64,000 nt of DNA, taken from a virus. The notes below the pieces were generated by a model that worked only from the letters and a program-made list of their open reading frames with translations, was not told where the DNA came from and ran no database searches. Below, in pieces: positions 25,193 through 36,300 of the stretch; position 1 is the first letter of the stretch, and every line of letters starts with the position of its first letter. Made by a program: the position numbers and the translations under genes. The stretch lies in the IMG/VR virus record IMGVR_UViG_3300037113_000024, positions 1 through 64,000 of that record, one strand, 5' to 3'.

Positions 25193-27538
25193 TCACCTGA
25201 TATTCACCCGCGCTGTCGCTAATTGGCCGACACTTACACTGGCTGCTGCAAGTTGTGTGATCTCCGTACTTGCCCCTGCAACTGCTGCGATGTTTACGCT
25301 TACGCCTGCTGTTGCCCCAACAGATACTGCGGCGGTGCCTGGGCAAATTTCCTGTTCGGTGTCAGAATATCCGATGACCAGGGAATATGCTACTGCTCTG
25401 CCTGTGCTCGCCGATATTGCGCCAGATGCGCCGATCACGCTCGCGCCGCCGTTGGCGAACCCCCGCGCCTGGACAGGCGTATTGCTGAAGCCCTGAACGA
25501 GCGCTGAACCATTGGCGTAGCCGTGAGCGTAGACGACGCCCTGCGCCGCGCCAGACGCCGTGCTCGACCCTGTGGCTGTGCCCGCGGATGGTGCGGACGC
25601 CGCGCCGACCCCTGCCGCAGTCGATGACCCGGCCGCTGCGCCTACGCTGTTCGACGTGGCCCCGCTGACGCCCAGAACGATGCTTTGGCCCGTGGCGACG
25701 CCCACCACGCTGTTGATGAAAGCGCTAACGCCTTGCGCCGTGCTTATGGCGATGGCGTGGCCAGCGCCAGCACCAAGGGAGCCTGACACACCCGAGGCCG
25801 CGGATGAACCCGTTCCCAGGCCCACGCCGCCTACAAGGGCATGCCCAACACCCGAAACGCTGGCCACGCCTGCCGCCGCGCCTGCTCCACCGGCTGCGAC
25901 CACTCCCGCGCCTGAGAGGGTGGCCGAGCCTACAGCCGTGCCGACGCCCTGGTTATACGACGCCCCTACGCCGTTGACCAGTGCTCCACCGGACGCATTG
26001 CCTGTAACGCTGACGCCATTGCTGCCGTAGCCAACAACCAAGGCTTGGCCGGTGGCGGTGCCCACCACGCGCGCTTGGCCGGTGGCGGTGCTGGACCCTG
26101 CCGCTGTGCCGACATGGCCGCCAGCGACGCCCGTGACGGTCGCTGAGCCGTAGGCCGTGCCCACACCTTGGCCCTGGATCGCGCCCACGCCCAGAACCGT
26201 GGCGAAGCCCGTAGCGGTCGCCGTGATCTGGACCACGCCGAAAGCGCTGCTCGTGCCGGCCGCCGCGCCAACGCCCGCGAGCGTAGTTGTGGATGGCGCG
26301 ACCCCTTGCGCGTTGCTCGACCCGAAGGCAAGGCCCACGCTGTAGGTGTGGCCCAGGCCCACCCCCGAGACAGTCGCGCCTCCCGAAGCAGACCCCACGG
26401 CCTGCCTCGCCTCGATCCCGACGCCTGCGACGGTCGCCACGCCAAGCGCCGCGCCAACGTTCACGACGTAGGAGCTAACGCCCGAGACAGTGGCGCTCCC
26501 CGTCGCAGAACCAGTGGTTGTAAGTGCCTCTACGCCTACGCCGTAGCCATAGCTTACACCGAAGGCCCCTCCTACGTAGGTGACAGGAACGCCTACGCCG
26601 CTCACTGAGGCCGATCCAGCCGCCGAGCCTGCCGCGGGCTCCAGCGCGCGGCCGACGCCGCTCACGGTCGCTGCGCCGGTCGCCGTGCCTACCGCAGGGT
26701 AAGCGCTGCCCGATGCGCCGAGCACCTGGGCGCGGTTGTTGTTCGAGCGGCCAACACCCTCGAACTTCGCCGCCCCCACGCCCGAGATCGTGGCGGACCC
26801 GGTGGACACGCCATAGCCCACGCCACCGTTGACGCCGTGACCCGTGACAGAACTGACGCCCGAAGAAGACCCAATGGCGGCCACAATCGCGAAAGGGAAG
26901 CCCTGGACGGCTGCAACGCCATAAGCGAAGCCTAGAGCCGCCTTCTGCGCGGCGCTGACGCCAGTGACCGTCGCTACACCCGACGCATGGCCTATGAAGC
27001 CGGGCACACCCTGCGCGGTGCTCGTGCCGGTCGCTGTGCCCGCGCCCTGCGAGGTGGGGCTGCGCCCATCGACATTCGCGCTGCCGGTCGCTGTGCCGAC
27101 GCCAAGAGGGACGGCCACGCCTGTAACAGTCGCCGCGCCGCGCGCATCGCCGGTGCCGCTGCCCTGGGTGACCTGTAGGCCAACGCCCGAAGCGCTCGAC
27201 GCGCCGGTCGCTGTGCCCACGGCGTTGAAATAGTTGGGCGGGTAGGTGGTCGTGGCCGCGATTGGCCCAGAACCCATCGCGCTCGACGCCAGCATGGGGT
27301 AGGCGTGCAGCGGCCAGTCAGCAACCGGAACCGTGAGGCTGTAGGAGACTTCCAGCTTAATCGCAGCGCTGACGGCCTTGGGATTGCCGGCGTGCGCGAC
27401 TTCGGCTTGGACCTTGGCGGTGACGCCTGTGGGCGCACCACCATGAGCGACTTCCGCCTGGACCTTCGCCGACTTGCCCTTGGGGTTACCCGCGTGCGCG
27501 ACTTCAGCCTGAACCTTCGCAGTCGCGCCGGTGGTCAT
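25193..27538 (-). CDS. 781-residue Gly/Ala/Ser-rich repeat protein, probable fibre or adhesin
   Basis: Three 17-residue copies of an AKVQAEVAH(A/G)G-P-type unit (residues 6-56) plus a decayed fourth precede about 30 imperfect repeats of 16-23 residues covering residues 105-740. The repeat core is G-x-A-x-G-x-A-x-V-x-G-V-G followed by 7-9 variable residues (examples GTATGAATVSGVGRALEP, GSASGGATVSGVGLGHTYS). Cys is almost absent, charged residues are rare. The regular small-residue register suggests a beta-solenoid or polyglycine-type shaft with variable loops on one face, suited to a long tail fibre or receptor-binding adhesin. No known family recognised; late-operon position supports a virion role. 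Confidence 0.7.
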   Translation of the reverse strand: MTTGATAKVQAEVAHAGNPKGKSAKVQAEVAHGGAPTGVTAKVQAEVAHAGNPKAVSAAIKLEVSYSLTVPVADWPLHAYPMLASSAMGSGPIAATTTYPPNYFNAVGTATGASSASGVGLQVTQGSGTGDARGAATVTGVAVPLGVGTATGSANVDGRSPTSQGAGTATGTSTAQGVPGFIGHASGVATVTGVSAAQKAALGFAYGVAAVQGFPFAIVAAIGSSSGVSSVTGHGVNGGVGYGVSTGSATISGVGAAKFEGVGRSNNNRAQVLGASGSAYPAVGTATGAATVSGVGRALEPAAGSAAGSASVSGVGVPVTYVGGAFGVSYGYGVGVEALTTTGSATGSATVSGVSSYVVNVGAALGVATVAGVGIEARQAVGSASGGATVSGVGLGHTYSVGLAFGSSNAQGVAPSTTTLAGVGAAAGTSSAFGVVQITATATGFATVLGVGAIQGQGVGTAYGSATVTGVAGGHVGTAAGSSTATGQARVVGTATGQALVVGYGSNGVSVTGNASGGALVNGVGASYNQGVGTAVGSATLSGAGVVAAGGAGAAAGVASVSGVGHALVGGVGLGTGSSAASGVSGSLGAGAGHAIAISTAQGVSAFINSVVGVATGQSIVLGVSGATSNSVGAAAGSSTAAGVGAASAPSAGTATGSSTASGAAQGVVYAHGYANGSALVQGFSNTPVQARGFANGGASVIGASGAISASTGRAVAYSLVIGYSDTEQEICPGTAAVSVGATAGVSVNIAAVAGASTEITQLAAASVSVGQLATARVNIR

Positions 27539-28549
27539 TTAGGGCACCTTGTAGCCGATACTCGCCGAGTTCACGTTAGCATACGTCCATGCCGCACTGG
27601 TATGCGGGTCCGCCTCGAACACGGACGACTGGATGCCCCAGGACGTGGTTAGAGCCTGCGACGATCCGTCGCCCTCCGTGGTGTTCGATACAACCAAGGG
27701 TTCGAGGCTGTACGCGCCCGCGTCGCTCTTTTGGCTCACCATCTTGATCGAGACGGCGTGCACGATGGCCGGCGTGCTCACGAGCGCCCCGTGGCCGAAC
27801 ACTTCCTTGTCACCACTGGTGTTGGGCATGGTGAGATAGTCGGTCACGTCGAACTGGGGCTCGTCCACCACGGCGTAATGGCTCGTCCCCGTGGAAGGCG
27901 TTGCGTTGTTCGTCCCCGCGTCGCTGGTGGGCACCAGGGTTTCGATCCGGCTATCGCCGACACGACCATTGTTGATCGAGCCCGACAGGTCGTTGACGAT
28001 CCAGTCGTCAATAGACATGGTGAGGCCCTGACCAGACAAATTGTCGCTGATGTGCGCTGTCACGAGTTGGGTGATGCCCGAGTCGTAGACCGTGTTCGCG
28101 CCGGTCACGTTGATCACCTGAACGTTGTCGATCCACACCTCCATGACGCCGACCGTAGCGCTGAGCTTGCAATGAATGTCGATCCAGTGCCAGCCCGACG
28201 TGAGCACGCTTACGGCTGTGCCAAGCACCGTGTTCATGTGGCCACTCCACACTTTCCACGCACCTGTGAATGAGTTGTACGTCACCGCATCCTCGATACC
28301 CGACGTGCTGCCGAACATCGCCACAACCCTGTCCGAGGAACTGGAAGATGAAGCGCTTAGTGCGAACGAGGACCAAATCTCAGACGACGCAGGGATGGGC
28401 CTTACGAGGCCGTAATAGCTGGTTTCCCACGCGCCCCCGCCGAACCGGCCCCCAGTGGTGACGATGGTGCCCGAGTAGCTGGTGTAAGCCATGCCGATAT
28501 CGGTTTGGCTGTTGTAGAGGTCAAAACCGTCCTGCCAAAGAATGGCCAT
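27539..28549 (-). CDS. lectin/jelly-roll-like virion protein
   Basis: 336 residues, directly before the repeat protein (stop and next start abut). MAILWQDGFDLYNSQTDIG and the pattern ...GGRFGGGAWETSYYG...WSSFALSASS...FTGAWKVWSG...GWHWIDIHCKLSATVGVMEVWIDN...ISIDDWIVND is that of phage concanavalin-like (LamG-type) virion domains. The last 120 residues form a second beta domain. Probably a tail-associated carbohydrate-binding or decoration protein. Confidence 0.65.
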   Translation of the reverse strand: MAILWQDGFDLYNSQTDIGMAYTSYSGTIVTTGGRFGGGAWETSYYGLVRPIPASSEIWSSFALSASSSSSSDRVVAMFGSTSGIEDAVTYNSFTGAWKVWSGHMNTVLGTAVSVLTSGWHWIDIHCKLSATVGVMEVWIDNVQVINVTGANTVYDSGITQLVTAHISDNLSGQGLTMSIDDWIVNDLSGSINNGRVGDSRIETLVPTSDAGTNNATPSTGTSHYAVVDEPQFDVTDYLTMPNTSGDKEVFGHGALVSTPAIVHAVSIKMVSQKSDAGAYSLEPLVVSNTTEGDGSSQALTTSWGIQSSVFEADPHTSAAWTYANVNSASIGYKVP

Positions 28550-28550
28550 G

Positions 28551-29513
28551 TTAAGCTCCTGGGATGTTCATCACGAACGCACGCGAGGTGCCCGACGCGA
28601 CGGATGCCGTGACGCCAACATTGCCTGCGCTCGGTATAGCGTTCCACCCGGCCTGCATATCGACATACAAGGAAGGCTGGTACGCACTGACTTGAGTGCT
28701 CCCTGGTGACGTGACTGAGGGCAGTGCGCTACCGTCGCCGCCCACGAAGAAGATACTGAGCGAATTTGCGTAGTTGCTCGCTTGGACAGCCGTAGGCGAC
28801 GAACTCAGCACGCTCTGTGTCTCGGTCATAAGCGCTAGGTTCGCGCCTGAGATTTCAAGCGCGAGGGCGTTCATTATGTTTAGGTTATTATTGGGGTAGA
28901 CGCTGCCCACGGTCAAGTTCTGTAGTGAGGCGGCATTAGCGCTTGTCACCCTTGCGACGCCATGACCAACCAACCAAGCTGTGCTTGGGTTCTCGTTGTA
29001 CTGCGTGTCCGCCGCCGTCCAATTAAACCCGTGAATACCGTCTGCACTCGGGTTGTTCGCAATGACGATGATGACGTTGCCCGGTGTCGGCACGCTAGGA
29101 AAGCTTACATCCACGAAGTATGTGCCCACCCCGCCTGAGGAATACTCGTGCTGCACAACGGTAGGCGCTGTGCTGCCCGCAGAACCCAAGCTTGCCATCA
29201 GGTCCGACGCCTGCACGATGCCACTTACGACCGCGTTCGACGTAGCGCTGACCTGGGTTGTCCCGCCCGCGCTCGACTGCGTAACCGTGTCGCGCGAAAG
29301 CGTCCCGCTCGAATGGTATGTGCCGACACCGATCTCCCACACCGAGCCGACCGGCGATCCGTCCTCGATCAGATACGAGGTGGTGTCGCCATCGGACATG
29401 CCCGCAGCCGAGAAGCTTTGGAACCCTGTGCCCGCAGCGTTGAGTGTCAGCGTGCCGGTGCCAGGAGTACCGGACACCGACATGCGCGCCCGGTTGAGCA
29501 GCTTGAAAGCCAT
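28551..29513 (-). CDS. tail fibre-like protein A (shared N-terminal domain)
   Basis: 320 residues. Residues 1-90 ([20 protein letters not shown], then [43 protein letters not shown]) are closely paralogous to the start of the next upstream gene product; this domain likely attaches the protein to the virion. The C-terminal 220 residues are a Ser/Thr/Asn-rich beta domain without recognised motif, probably the distal, host-facing part. Confidence 0.7.
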   Translation of the reverse strand: MAFKLLNRARMSVSGTPGTGTLTLNAAGTGFQSFSAAGMSDGDTTSYLIEDGSPVGSVWEIGVGTYHSSGTLSRDTVTQSSAGGTTQVSATSNAVVSGIVQASDLMASLGSAGSTAPTVVQHEYSSGGVGTYFVDVSFPSVPTPGNVIIVIANNPSADGIHGFNWTAADTQYNENPSTAWLVGHGVARVTSANAASLQNLTVGSVYPNNNLNIMNALALEISGANLALMTETQSVLSSSPTAVQASNYANSLSIFFVGGDGSALPSVTSPGSTQVSAYQPSLYVDMQAGWNAIPSAGNVGVTASVASGTSRAFVMNIPGA

Positions 29514-29520
29514 GGTCCCC

Positions 29521-31557
29521 TCAGTGCGTAATTAGGACGAACGCTTGGTTGAACTGAGCCGCCGTGCTCATGACCCCGAGCATGCCGTAGGTCGGGTTGT
29601 TACTGTCGCAGTGCGCGTAGGCCGCATGCGCACCCGCGGCGCTGGTTAGGTTCGCGTCCACGTTCGCAATGCCGAATATGCTCGTGAGCGTGTTGGCTTG
29701 ACTGTTTGCGGGCGCAAGCGACGCCAGGAACAGCGTGCTAGTCGCCTGCGGAATGGTGGTGGTCTGCGCAACACTCGCCGTGCTGTTGAACTGAGACGCC
29801 GATGCAAACAGGACTGGCGAAGTCGCGTTCTGCCCTGAGACTTCCCAAATGCCCTTCGACCAGTGCCCACCGCCGCCGCTGCTAAGTGGGTTCTGAGACG
29901 TGCTCTCAGACGCACCCGCCACCTTGGTGAGGACGTACTGATACCACAGACCCGTGGACGAGGATGCCTGAACCGTCCAACCCGAAGCCGCGACAGGCGT
30001 AGCGTTATCGCTGTAGAGGATAGCAACCAAGAAGTTGCCGTTGGTTGGAGCCGCGCCCATCGTGACCGCAGCGTCCGAGCCACTCGCTGTGGCTGTCGCG
30101 AACTGCACCACGGTCGGGGGAGTGCCGACCGTGAAGCCCACCGTCGCCGGGGCTTTGTTCTGCCACTTGCTGGACGACGCCTCGTAGGTCAGCACTTGCC
30201 CGTCCGCGGGGGACGAGATCAGCACGTCCGTGGTCAGGCCCGATAGCGACGTGCCGCCGCCGCCCGACACGCTCTTAAGCTCGAACTTGCCAGCGCCATT
30301 GTTCCAGTAGACGCAGTAGCCGTCCACGCCCGAGCCCGTGGTGATCGACACGTCGCCCAAGCTGGCGAGGTTCCACGACGCGCTGGTGGGCTTGCTGGTC
30401 AGGTCCGTGTAGGAGCCACTGGTCGCCACGGTTGCCAGCGAAGGGGTGCCCGAGAGATCGCTATAAGCGCCACTGGTGGCCACGGTCGCGAGAGCCTTCG
30501 CCTCCCACTTCGACGCACCATTGTTCCAGTAGAGCACATAGCCGTTGATGCCGGACCCTTCGGTCACGCTCACATCAGAGAGGCCCGAAAGCGTGCTGGA
30601 CCCGCCGCTCCCTGTTGGGAGCGTGATCGTGACGGCATGGCCGGAAGTCGTGATTGACGTGGCGTTGATGAAGTTGAGCGAGACAGCCGCGGTTTCTACG
30701 GAGGACCCATTGTTGAGAACCGCGAGGGACGAGCCCCCACCGCCACCACCCGAGACGTTGGTTGCTACCCACTTACCCGTGGAGTTATTCCACGTCAGGG
30801 AATAGCCGTCGATGCCCGATCCCTCGGTCACGGTCACGTCGGTAAGAGCGTTGAGCGTGGCCCCGCCGCCGCCACCCAAGGTGACGTTCGCTTGCGTGCC
30901 GCCCACGGACGTGGTGATCGACGCGGCGTCAACGAAGTTGATCGTCGTGAACGCGCCGACGCTGCCAATCAAAGTGCCGTTCTGGCGAATGGTCGATCCG
31001 CCGCCCGAGCCTGCGCCCGCGAGCGTGACGGTCGCCGCGCCTCCCGACGCCGTGATCGAGGACGCATTAACGAAGTTGATCGACGTGACGCTGCCCAGAG
31101 AGGTGTTGTTGTTCTGAAGGATCAAGCCGCCCGATGGCGCTTCGCCTTCCCACTCCCCGGCCGTCAGGTTCCACGTCAGCACCGAGCCGTTGGCAAGCGT
31201 GTTTTCGTTGATATTCACGTCAGGTAAAGTCGCGAGCGTCGCGCTGTTGCCCGACACGTCTTCAGCCCGCAGCACCGCAGTAATGATCACCTGGGTGCTC
31301 AAGCTCAAGGGAGAGGCGTTCTGCGCGCTCGTCTTGGTGACGGTGCGGGTGAGCGTGCCTGTGAGCGCGGTGTAGGTGGCTACGCCGAACTCCCAGGCAC
31401 TCCCGTCAACCGCCGAGTAAGCGAAGGTGTCCCCATCGAGAACACCTGCTTGGGCGAATGACTGGTAGCCGGTCACCGCCGCGCCGAGCGTGATGTTGCC
31501 GGTGCCGGGAGCGCCGGACACCGACATTTTGGCGCGGTCGAGTATCCTGAACACCAT
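29521..31557 (-). CDS. tail fibre-like protein B with repeated shaft modules
   Basis: 678 residues. Same N-terminal attachment domain as fibre A ([20 protein letters not shown] ... [21 protein letters not shown]). The middle holds repeated modules of two kinds: short [20 protein letters not shown]-like units and L-x-DV-x-[22 protein letters not shown]-like units (about four), as in phage fibre shafts. The last 150 residues resemble the distal domain of fibre A in style ([18 protein letters not shown]). Likely receptor-binding fibre; duplication gave the two proteins. Confidence 0.78.
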   Translation of the reverse strand: MVFRILDRAKMSVSGAPGTGNITLGAAVTGYQSFAQAGVLDGDTFAYSAVDGSAWEFGVATYTALTGTLTRTVTKTSAQNASPLSLSTQVIITAVLRAEDVSGNSATLATLPDVNINENTLANGSVLTWNLTAGEWEGEAPSGGLILQNNNTSLGSVTSINFVNASSITASGGAATVTLAGAGSGGGSTIRQNGTLIGSVGAFTTINFVDAASITTSVGGTQANVTLGGGGGATLNALTDVTVTEGSGIDGYSLTWNNSTGKWVATNVSGGGGGGSSLAVLNNGSSVETAAVSLNFINATSITTSGHAVTITLPTGSGGSSTLSGLSDVSVTEGSGINGYVLYWNNGASKWEAKALATVATSGAYSDLSGTPSLATVATSGSYTDLTSKPTSASWNLASLGDVSITTGSGVDGYCVYWNNGAGKFELKSVSGGGGTSLSGLTTDVLISSPADGQVLTYEASSSKWQNKAPATVGFTVGTPPTVVQFATATASGSDAAVTMGAAPTNGNFLVAILYSDNATPVAASGWTVQASSSTGLWYQYVLTKVAGASESTSQNPLSSGGGGHWSKGIWEVSGQNATSPVLFASASQFNSTASVAQTTTIPQATSTLFLASLAPANSQANTLTSIFGIANVDANLTSAAGAHAAYAHCDSNNPTYGMLGVMSTAAQFNQAFVLITH

Positions 31558-31569
31558 CAGTCGGTTTCC

Positions 31570-31914
31570 TTATTCGACCGCGCCGTCCCGACGCAGGCAC
31601 TTGCCCTGCGAACGATCCCAGACATGGGCCGCAGGGTCATTGCCGTAGCAGGCGATGATGAGGGCGTTCGTTTTCTTGTAGGCTTCGACCTGAGCCTGGG
31701 CTTCGGCGTAGCCTTGCTTGATCCAGTACGCCCGCCAGACGAAGATCGAGTTGACGATCACGAACACCACGGCGATGAACAGGTCCACCTTGATGTTCGT
31801 CAGGTAGCGCATGAGCACGCCGAAGATGATGATCCCGACGAAGATCACCACCCAGATCATCAGGGGGACGTGCGTGAGGGCTTCCCCGATACCCTTGAAC
31901 AGGAACTCAACCAT
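31570..31914 (-). CDS. membrane protein with holin/spanin-like layout
   Basis: 114 residues. Two transmembrane helices (MIWVVIFVGIIIFGVLMRYL and LFIAVVFVIVNSIFVWRAYW) followed by a soluble part with two Cys (IIACYGNDP, GKCLRRDG). It overlaps the endolysin stop region by 8 bases, so it probably works with it: a holin or an inner-membrane spanin. The Cys-containing tail is unusual for a small holin. Confidence 0.65.
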   Translation of the reverse strand: MVEFLFKGIGEALTHVPLMIWVVIFVGIIIFGVLMRYLTNIKVDLFIAVVFVIVNSIFVWRAYWIKQGYAEAQAQVEAYKKTNALIIACYGNDPAAHVWDRSQGKCLRRDGAVE

Positions 31915-32893
31915 GGTGCGTTACTTCTCCTGTGAACTCGGAAGCGGGGACGACCACCGGGACAGGAGTGGGAACCTGTGCCGCTGGCGGATTAGCCGGC
32001 GTCTGCACCACCGATTGTACGGGCGTGGGCGCAGTCTTACCGGATACAGACAGGATCGCCGTGTCTGCTTCAAGGTCCACCGTTGCCTTTCTGACCGCCG
32101 TGGACGCTGCACGGTTGGCCTGCTGCGAGAAGTAGACGATCAATCCCGCCACAGCACCAACCAAGGTCAAGCCGCCCAGGACATACTTGAGCCACGCGAA
32201 GCTGTCGCTGGCCGGCGCGAGCGCCGAACCCGCCTGCGCAGCGCCCGTGACGATCACGCCGCCCAGGGTGCCCGCGTGGGTGATCGCGGTGCTGACCTTG
32301 GACTGGGGCACGTCCTGAGGCCGCGACTTGGCGTTGCCGCCTGCGGTGTGAACCGGCACAGCTTCCGGCTCGTCCCCCGCCTGCGCCCAGGCGAGCGCCG
32401 TCTTCTGCACGTTGGCGATACGCGCAGCCCACCCCTTGCCGAACTTGCCCCATGTCGGGAGACGCTGAAGCGTGCCCAGGCGATGGGAGCAGAACTGCTC
32501 GATGAAGTCCTCCGGGTCCGTGCCTAGGACGGCGGTTTCCGTCTTCGGCCCCCAGTCGCCATCGGTGTTGACGCCGGCCACCGCCTGCGCCCACTTGGTT
32601 GCTCCCCCAACGCCTGAGTTGACCGCGGCGTCGAACAGGCAGAAGTCCACGCCGGGCGGGAGGTTGTCCGCATCGAGGCGGTCCCAGTATTCCGTCTTGT
32701 AGATCGTGGCCACGTCCTTGTCGGGGATGTTGCGCACAGGCGTGGCCGTCAACCCCTGACGAACGCGCCACGAGTTGTAGGTAGCCTGGGTGATCCCCTT
32801 CATGGTTGGTCCGCCGGGATCGCCCGGTACGTTGGCGTAGCCGCCCTCGTAGACGAGGACGCGGGCCAACGCCTTGTCGAAATTCTCCTGCAT
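31907..32893 (-). CDS. GH108-type endolysin with C-terminal membrane anchor
   Basis: 328 residues from ATG 32893, with GGGGAG upstream; GTG 32899 is too close to that site. N-terminal domain has the family signature VYEGGYANVPGDPGGPTMKGI (split here: catalytic E16 in YEGGY), then NSGVGGATKWAQ and GDWGPKTETA of the GH108 plus peptidoglycan-binding layout. It should cleave the glycan strand of peptidoglycan. Unusually, residues 235-260 hold a transmembrane helix (YVLGGLTLVGAVAGLIVYF) and then a Pro-rich tail, so it may be tethered to the membrane instead of freely soluble. Confidence 0.88.
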   Translation of the reverse strand: MQENFDKALARVLVYEGGYANVPGDPGGPTMKGITQATYNSWRVRQGLTATPVRNIPDKDVATIYKTEYWDRLDADNLPPGVDFCLFDAAVNSGVGGATKWAQAVAGVNTDGDWGPKTETAVLGTDPEDFIEQFCSHRLGTLQRLPTWGKFGKGWAARIANVQKTALAWAQAGDEPEAVPVHTAGGNAKSRPQDVPQSKVSTAITHAGTLGGVIVTGAAQAGSALAPASDSFAWLKYVLGGLTLVGAVAGLIVYFSQQANRAASTAVRKATVDLEADTAILSVSGKTAPTPVQSVVQTPANPPAAQVPTPVPVVVPASEFTGEVTHHG

Positions 32894-32936
32894 ACGCACG
32901 CTCCCCTTAAAACGATCCCCCTTGCGGGGGACCTAA

Positions 32937-33365
32937 TTAGCTCTCGGTGATCGAGGTAGCCGTGGTCAGTTGGGGCGTCACGCCGCTGGCAATCGCGATA
33001 TTCGGGCTGATCGTACCCGAGTAGAGCAGTTCGCCAGTGCCGGTGGAAGCCGTGCCGATGCCGAAGTTGGTTGCCGTCGCGGTGCCGCCCGTGCACGCCG
33101 GCCAGGAGATCGTTGCCGCCGGGTTGACGCTGTTGCCGCTGACCGTCCAGCCGGACGTGGATCGCGCGACCGCCACGCGCGCGTAGCCGGTGTAGCTCAC
33201 CTCGCTGCTGGTCTGATTGCCCGCCGACGTGGGGTCCGCGGTGTGCAGCGACAGATACAGGTTCGTCAGCGGGCTCGTAGCCGTGTTGTCCGCGATGTTG
33301 GCGATGTTCGTCGCATTAAAAATCAGCTTGAGAAGCTGATTGTCGAAAGTTGCACCCTTAGCCAT
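32937..33365 (-). CDS. conserved small phage virion protein
   Basis: 142 residues. The layout LLKLIFNATNIANIADNTA, TNLYLSLHTADPTSAGNQTSSEVSYTGYARVAV, NFGIGTASTGTGELLYSGTIS matches a widespread phage family (Y.LHTADP.....E..Y.GY.R) of small tail/fibre-associated proteins. Exact role unknown. Confidence 0.7.
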   Translation of the reverse strand: MAKGATFDNQLLKLIFNATNIANIADNTATSPLTNLYLSLHTADPTSAGNQTSSEVSYTGYARVAVARSTSGWTVSGNSVNPAATISWPACTGGTATATNFGIGTASTGTGELLYSGTISPNIAIASGVTPQLTTATSITES

Positions 33366-33377
33366 TCCAAGTCTCCG

Positions 33378-36300
33378 TTACTGCCCACCACCAAGGTTAA
33401 CATACTGGACCATGCCCCGCATCATGAGATTACGAGGCGAGACACCCAAGGGCGTGCCTAGCGCGCCCGCCAGCGCGGCCGACCGCGCGTGCTGCTTCAG
33501 GTAGTCAGCGAAGCCCATGGCGGGCGGCTTGACCCCTGGGTTGTTCATCATGAACTGCTGCGAGGCGTTGAGCCATTCCCCGTAGCTCTGCGGGTCCTCG
33601 CGATTGTAGGCCAGGGCAAGGTGCCGCATGATGTTCTGCTGGTCATACTGCTGACGGGCCTGCAAGCCCGACATGGTGCCCTTGACTTCTTTGTATTCGG
33701 CCTCCTGGCTCGTGTCGAAGCCGAGCAGCTTCATCAGCGAAGCGCTGGTGGACCCGGAGATCGGCAGCTTGAAGCCCGACTTGTCCTCAAACCCATGTTC
33801 TCGGATCAGTTCCGCATCGGCCGCGTTCCTCAGCATCTCGGGGAGGCCGCGCGACGCCGCTTGCAGGTAGTCGCCGTTATACATGTCGCGACCGGCCAGG
33901 ACGATATCTGAGCCCAGGCCGAACGCCGACCCGGCCATGCTCTTGAGCCAGTCCTTCTCGGCGTCCTCCCACTGGCGCTTCTCGGTCATCGCCTGGGTGC
34001 CGAGCATGATGCGATCCTCGCCCAGGTGGGAGAGGTCGAGCCCGGCCACGCGCGGGACGCCGTGCGCTAGCACCTCGCCCACGTCCTTGCCGAACGTGGT
34101 GTTGAGGAAGTCCCGATAGCTGGCGCGGATATCGTGGGTGTCGTCGCGCGTGATCAGATCGGCCAGCCGGTCGTAGAGGCCAGCGAACATGCCCGTCATC
34201 GGCAAACCCATGGTTCCACTTAGCGCGGCCATCGCCGCGAGGTGCATCCCCATGAAGCGCCGGCCCTGCTTGGCGTAATCCTCGCCGCGCTGACCGAAGG
34301 CGTCCGCCGTCTCGCGGTAGAGCTTTTCGAGCAGCTTGAAGTGGTAGCCCGTGAACTGCGCCACCAGGGGCGACGCCTGCCCGAGCAGACCATGCTTGCC
34401 CGTGTAGCGCGGGTTCAGATCGGGGTTCCAACTAAACTGCGAACGGTTCACCTTGTCGCTGACGAAGGAGTGCAGGTCGTTGAAGGTCGCACCCTTCACA
34501 GGGCTCTGGGTGTAGAGATCGCGCGCCGCCAGAGCCGTGACCAAGCGCGGGAGCATTTCGGCATAAAGCGTCGATGCGCCCGATGCGTCATGGAGCACCT
34601 TGGGTATGACCGTGCCGTGCTGGTTCTCGTAGACCCACTGGGTGTAGGACGACAGGTTGAAGTCGCCACGGTTGTTTTGGTGCAGCACGAAGTCCGCAAC
34701 GTCCTTCGGGATACCGGCCGCCGCCAGCTTCTCCGGGGTGATTGCGAAATGCCATTTGTCCGCGCCCGTGAACGCCGCCTTCATGATCTTGAAGGCCATG
34801 GGCGTGAACTTCGCCATCGACTTCGCCGCGCCCAGATAGCCGTGCTGCTTGGCAAGCTCGCCCCAGGCCAGCGTCGGTATCTGAGACATGAGCGTGATCG
34901 TGTAGGGCACGGAGAACCCAAGCTCGAACATGTGCGTGAGGTGGCGCACGGTGTCGAACGGGGTATGCGCCAACTTCCACCCGCGCTGTGCGTTGCGAAG
35001 CTGAAGCTCGGTGTACGCCTGCTGCGCACGGATCGCGTCCTGCGGGTTCGAGTTCCCGTCCGTCTTGAGCGCCTTCACCTCATCGCGCATGCCGTTGTTG
35101 ATGTTTGCGAACTCATCGCTGGTAGCGACGTTGGCGAGGCCACGCGCGCTACTCATTGCGCGGTCGCTGAAAGCCCCGGCCATGTCTGCACTCGCGCCCT
35201 GAACGCCCTCACGCCGAGCAAACAGCTTCGACAGGGAGCTTTCCGGCAGCGCGTCCATGTACTGCTGGACCATGCTGTCCAGGGCGTGCTCACGAGCCGT
35301 CTTGTACGCATCCTTCAGCTTGGGGTCAGCGTCATCGTCAAGGTCCGGCATGTTCCCGCGCACATTCTTAATTGCTTCCTGCAACCAAGACGGCAGCACA
35401 CCCGAATGGTCATAGAGCGACGCCGCGGAGCCGTGGTTGATGTTCTTCTTCGGGTCCAGAAGGTTTTCCTTCTGCGCCTGCTGGAACGCCTTGATCAAGT
35501 TATCGTTCTGCGCCCGCGTTTCGGTGCGAATGTAGACGGTGTTGTTGTCGGCGTTCGGCTGGATCACCACATCGTGGAAACCCTTCTCCTGCAATATTTG
35601 CTGGAAGCGCCTGACCTGATCGGGCGTGCGCCCGGCCGCGAGCGTGCCCGACACCATGTACTGGCCCCGGCGGCGCAGCGCGAAGTTGGGGGCCTGCTCG
35701 GCACCCGTCATCGCCGCCGACGCATCGCGCTCAAGGCCCGACAGAGACTTGATGTGATCGCGGATCGCCTGCGCGCCCGCCTTGTCGCCCTTGTCGGTCG
35801 CCTCCTTCAGCAACGCCTTCTGTTTGGAGAGCATCGAGCGGATCGGCGCAAGGTGCGCCTCAACCTGCTTTTGCCAGTAATCCGCCGCGGCGCGCGGGTC
35901 GTTGTGCAGCCGGTCAGCGAACTGATAAGCCTTGAACGGGTCCGCCCCTAGCTGGAACTCGCCCGCATGGTTGGCCAGCACCTCGTTGCGCAGCGCGCCG
36001 GTGAAGAACGCGAACCGGTGCGTTCGGTTGGTGTTGTCCATTGCGAGGTAGGCTTTATCGCCGCCCTTGCGCTTGATCTCGTTCCACAGCTTGTTGGCCT
36101 TCGCCACCTCAGCCTTCATCGCTGCGGTGTCGGGGTGGTTCTGCAACCAAGTGTGCTCGGCCCACGAACGGCGGGGGTCGATCTTCAGGTTGGTGAAGGT
36201 CGCCGCCTCGTTGACCATTTTCTGCACGTCCTTGGGCAGCGCGTCGAACGCCGCCCTAGACACCTTGGCCAGGGAGTTGAACCGATCCTCGATCACGCGG

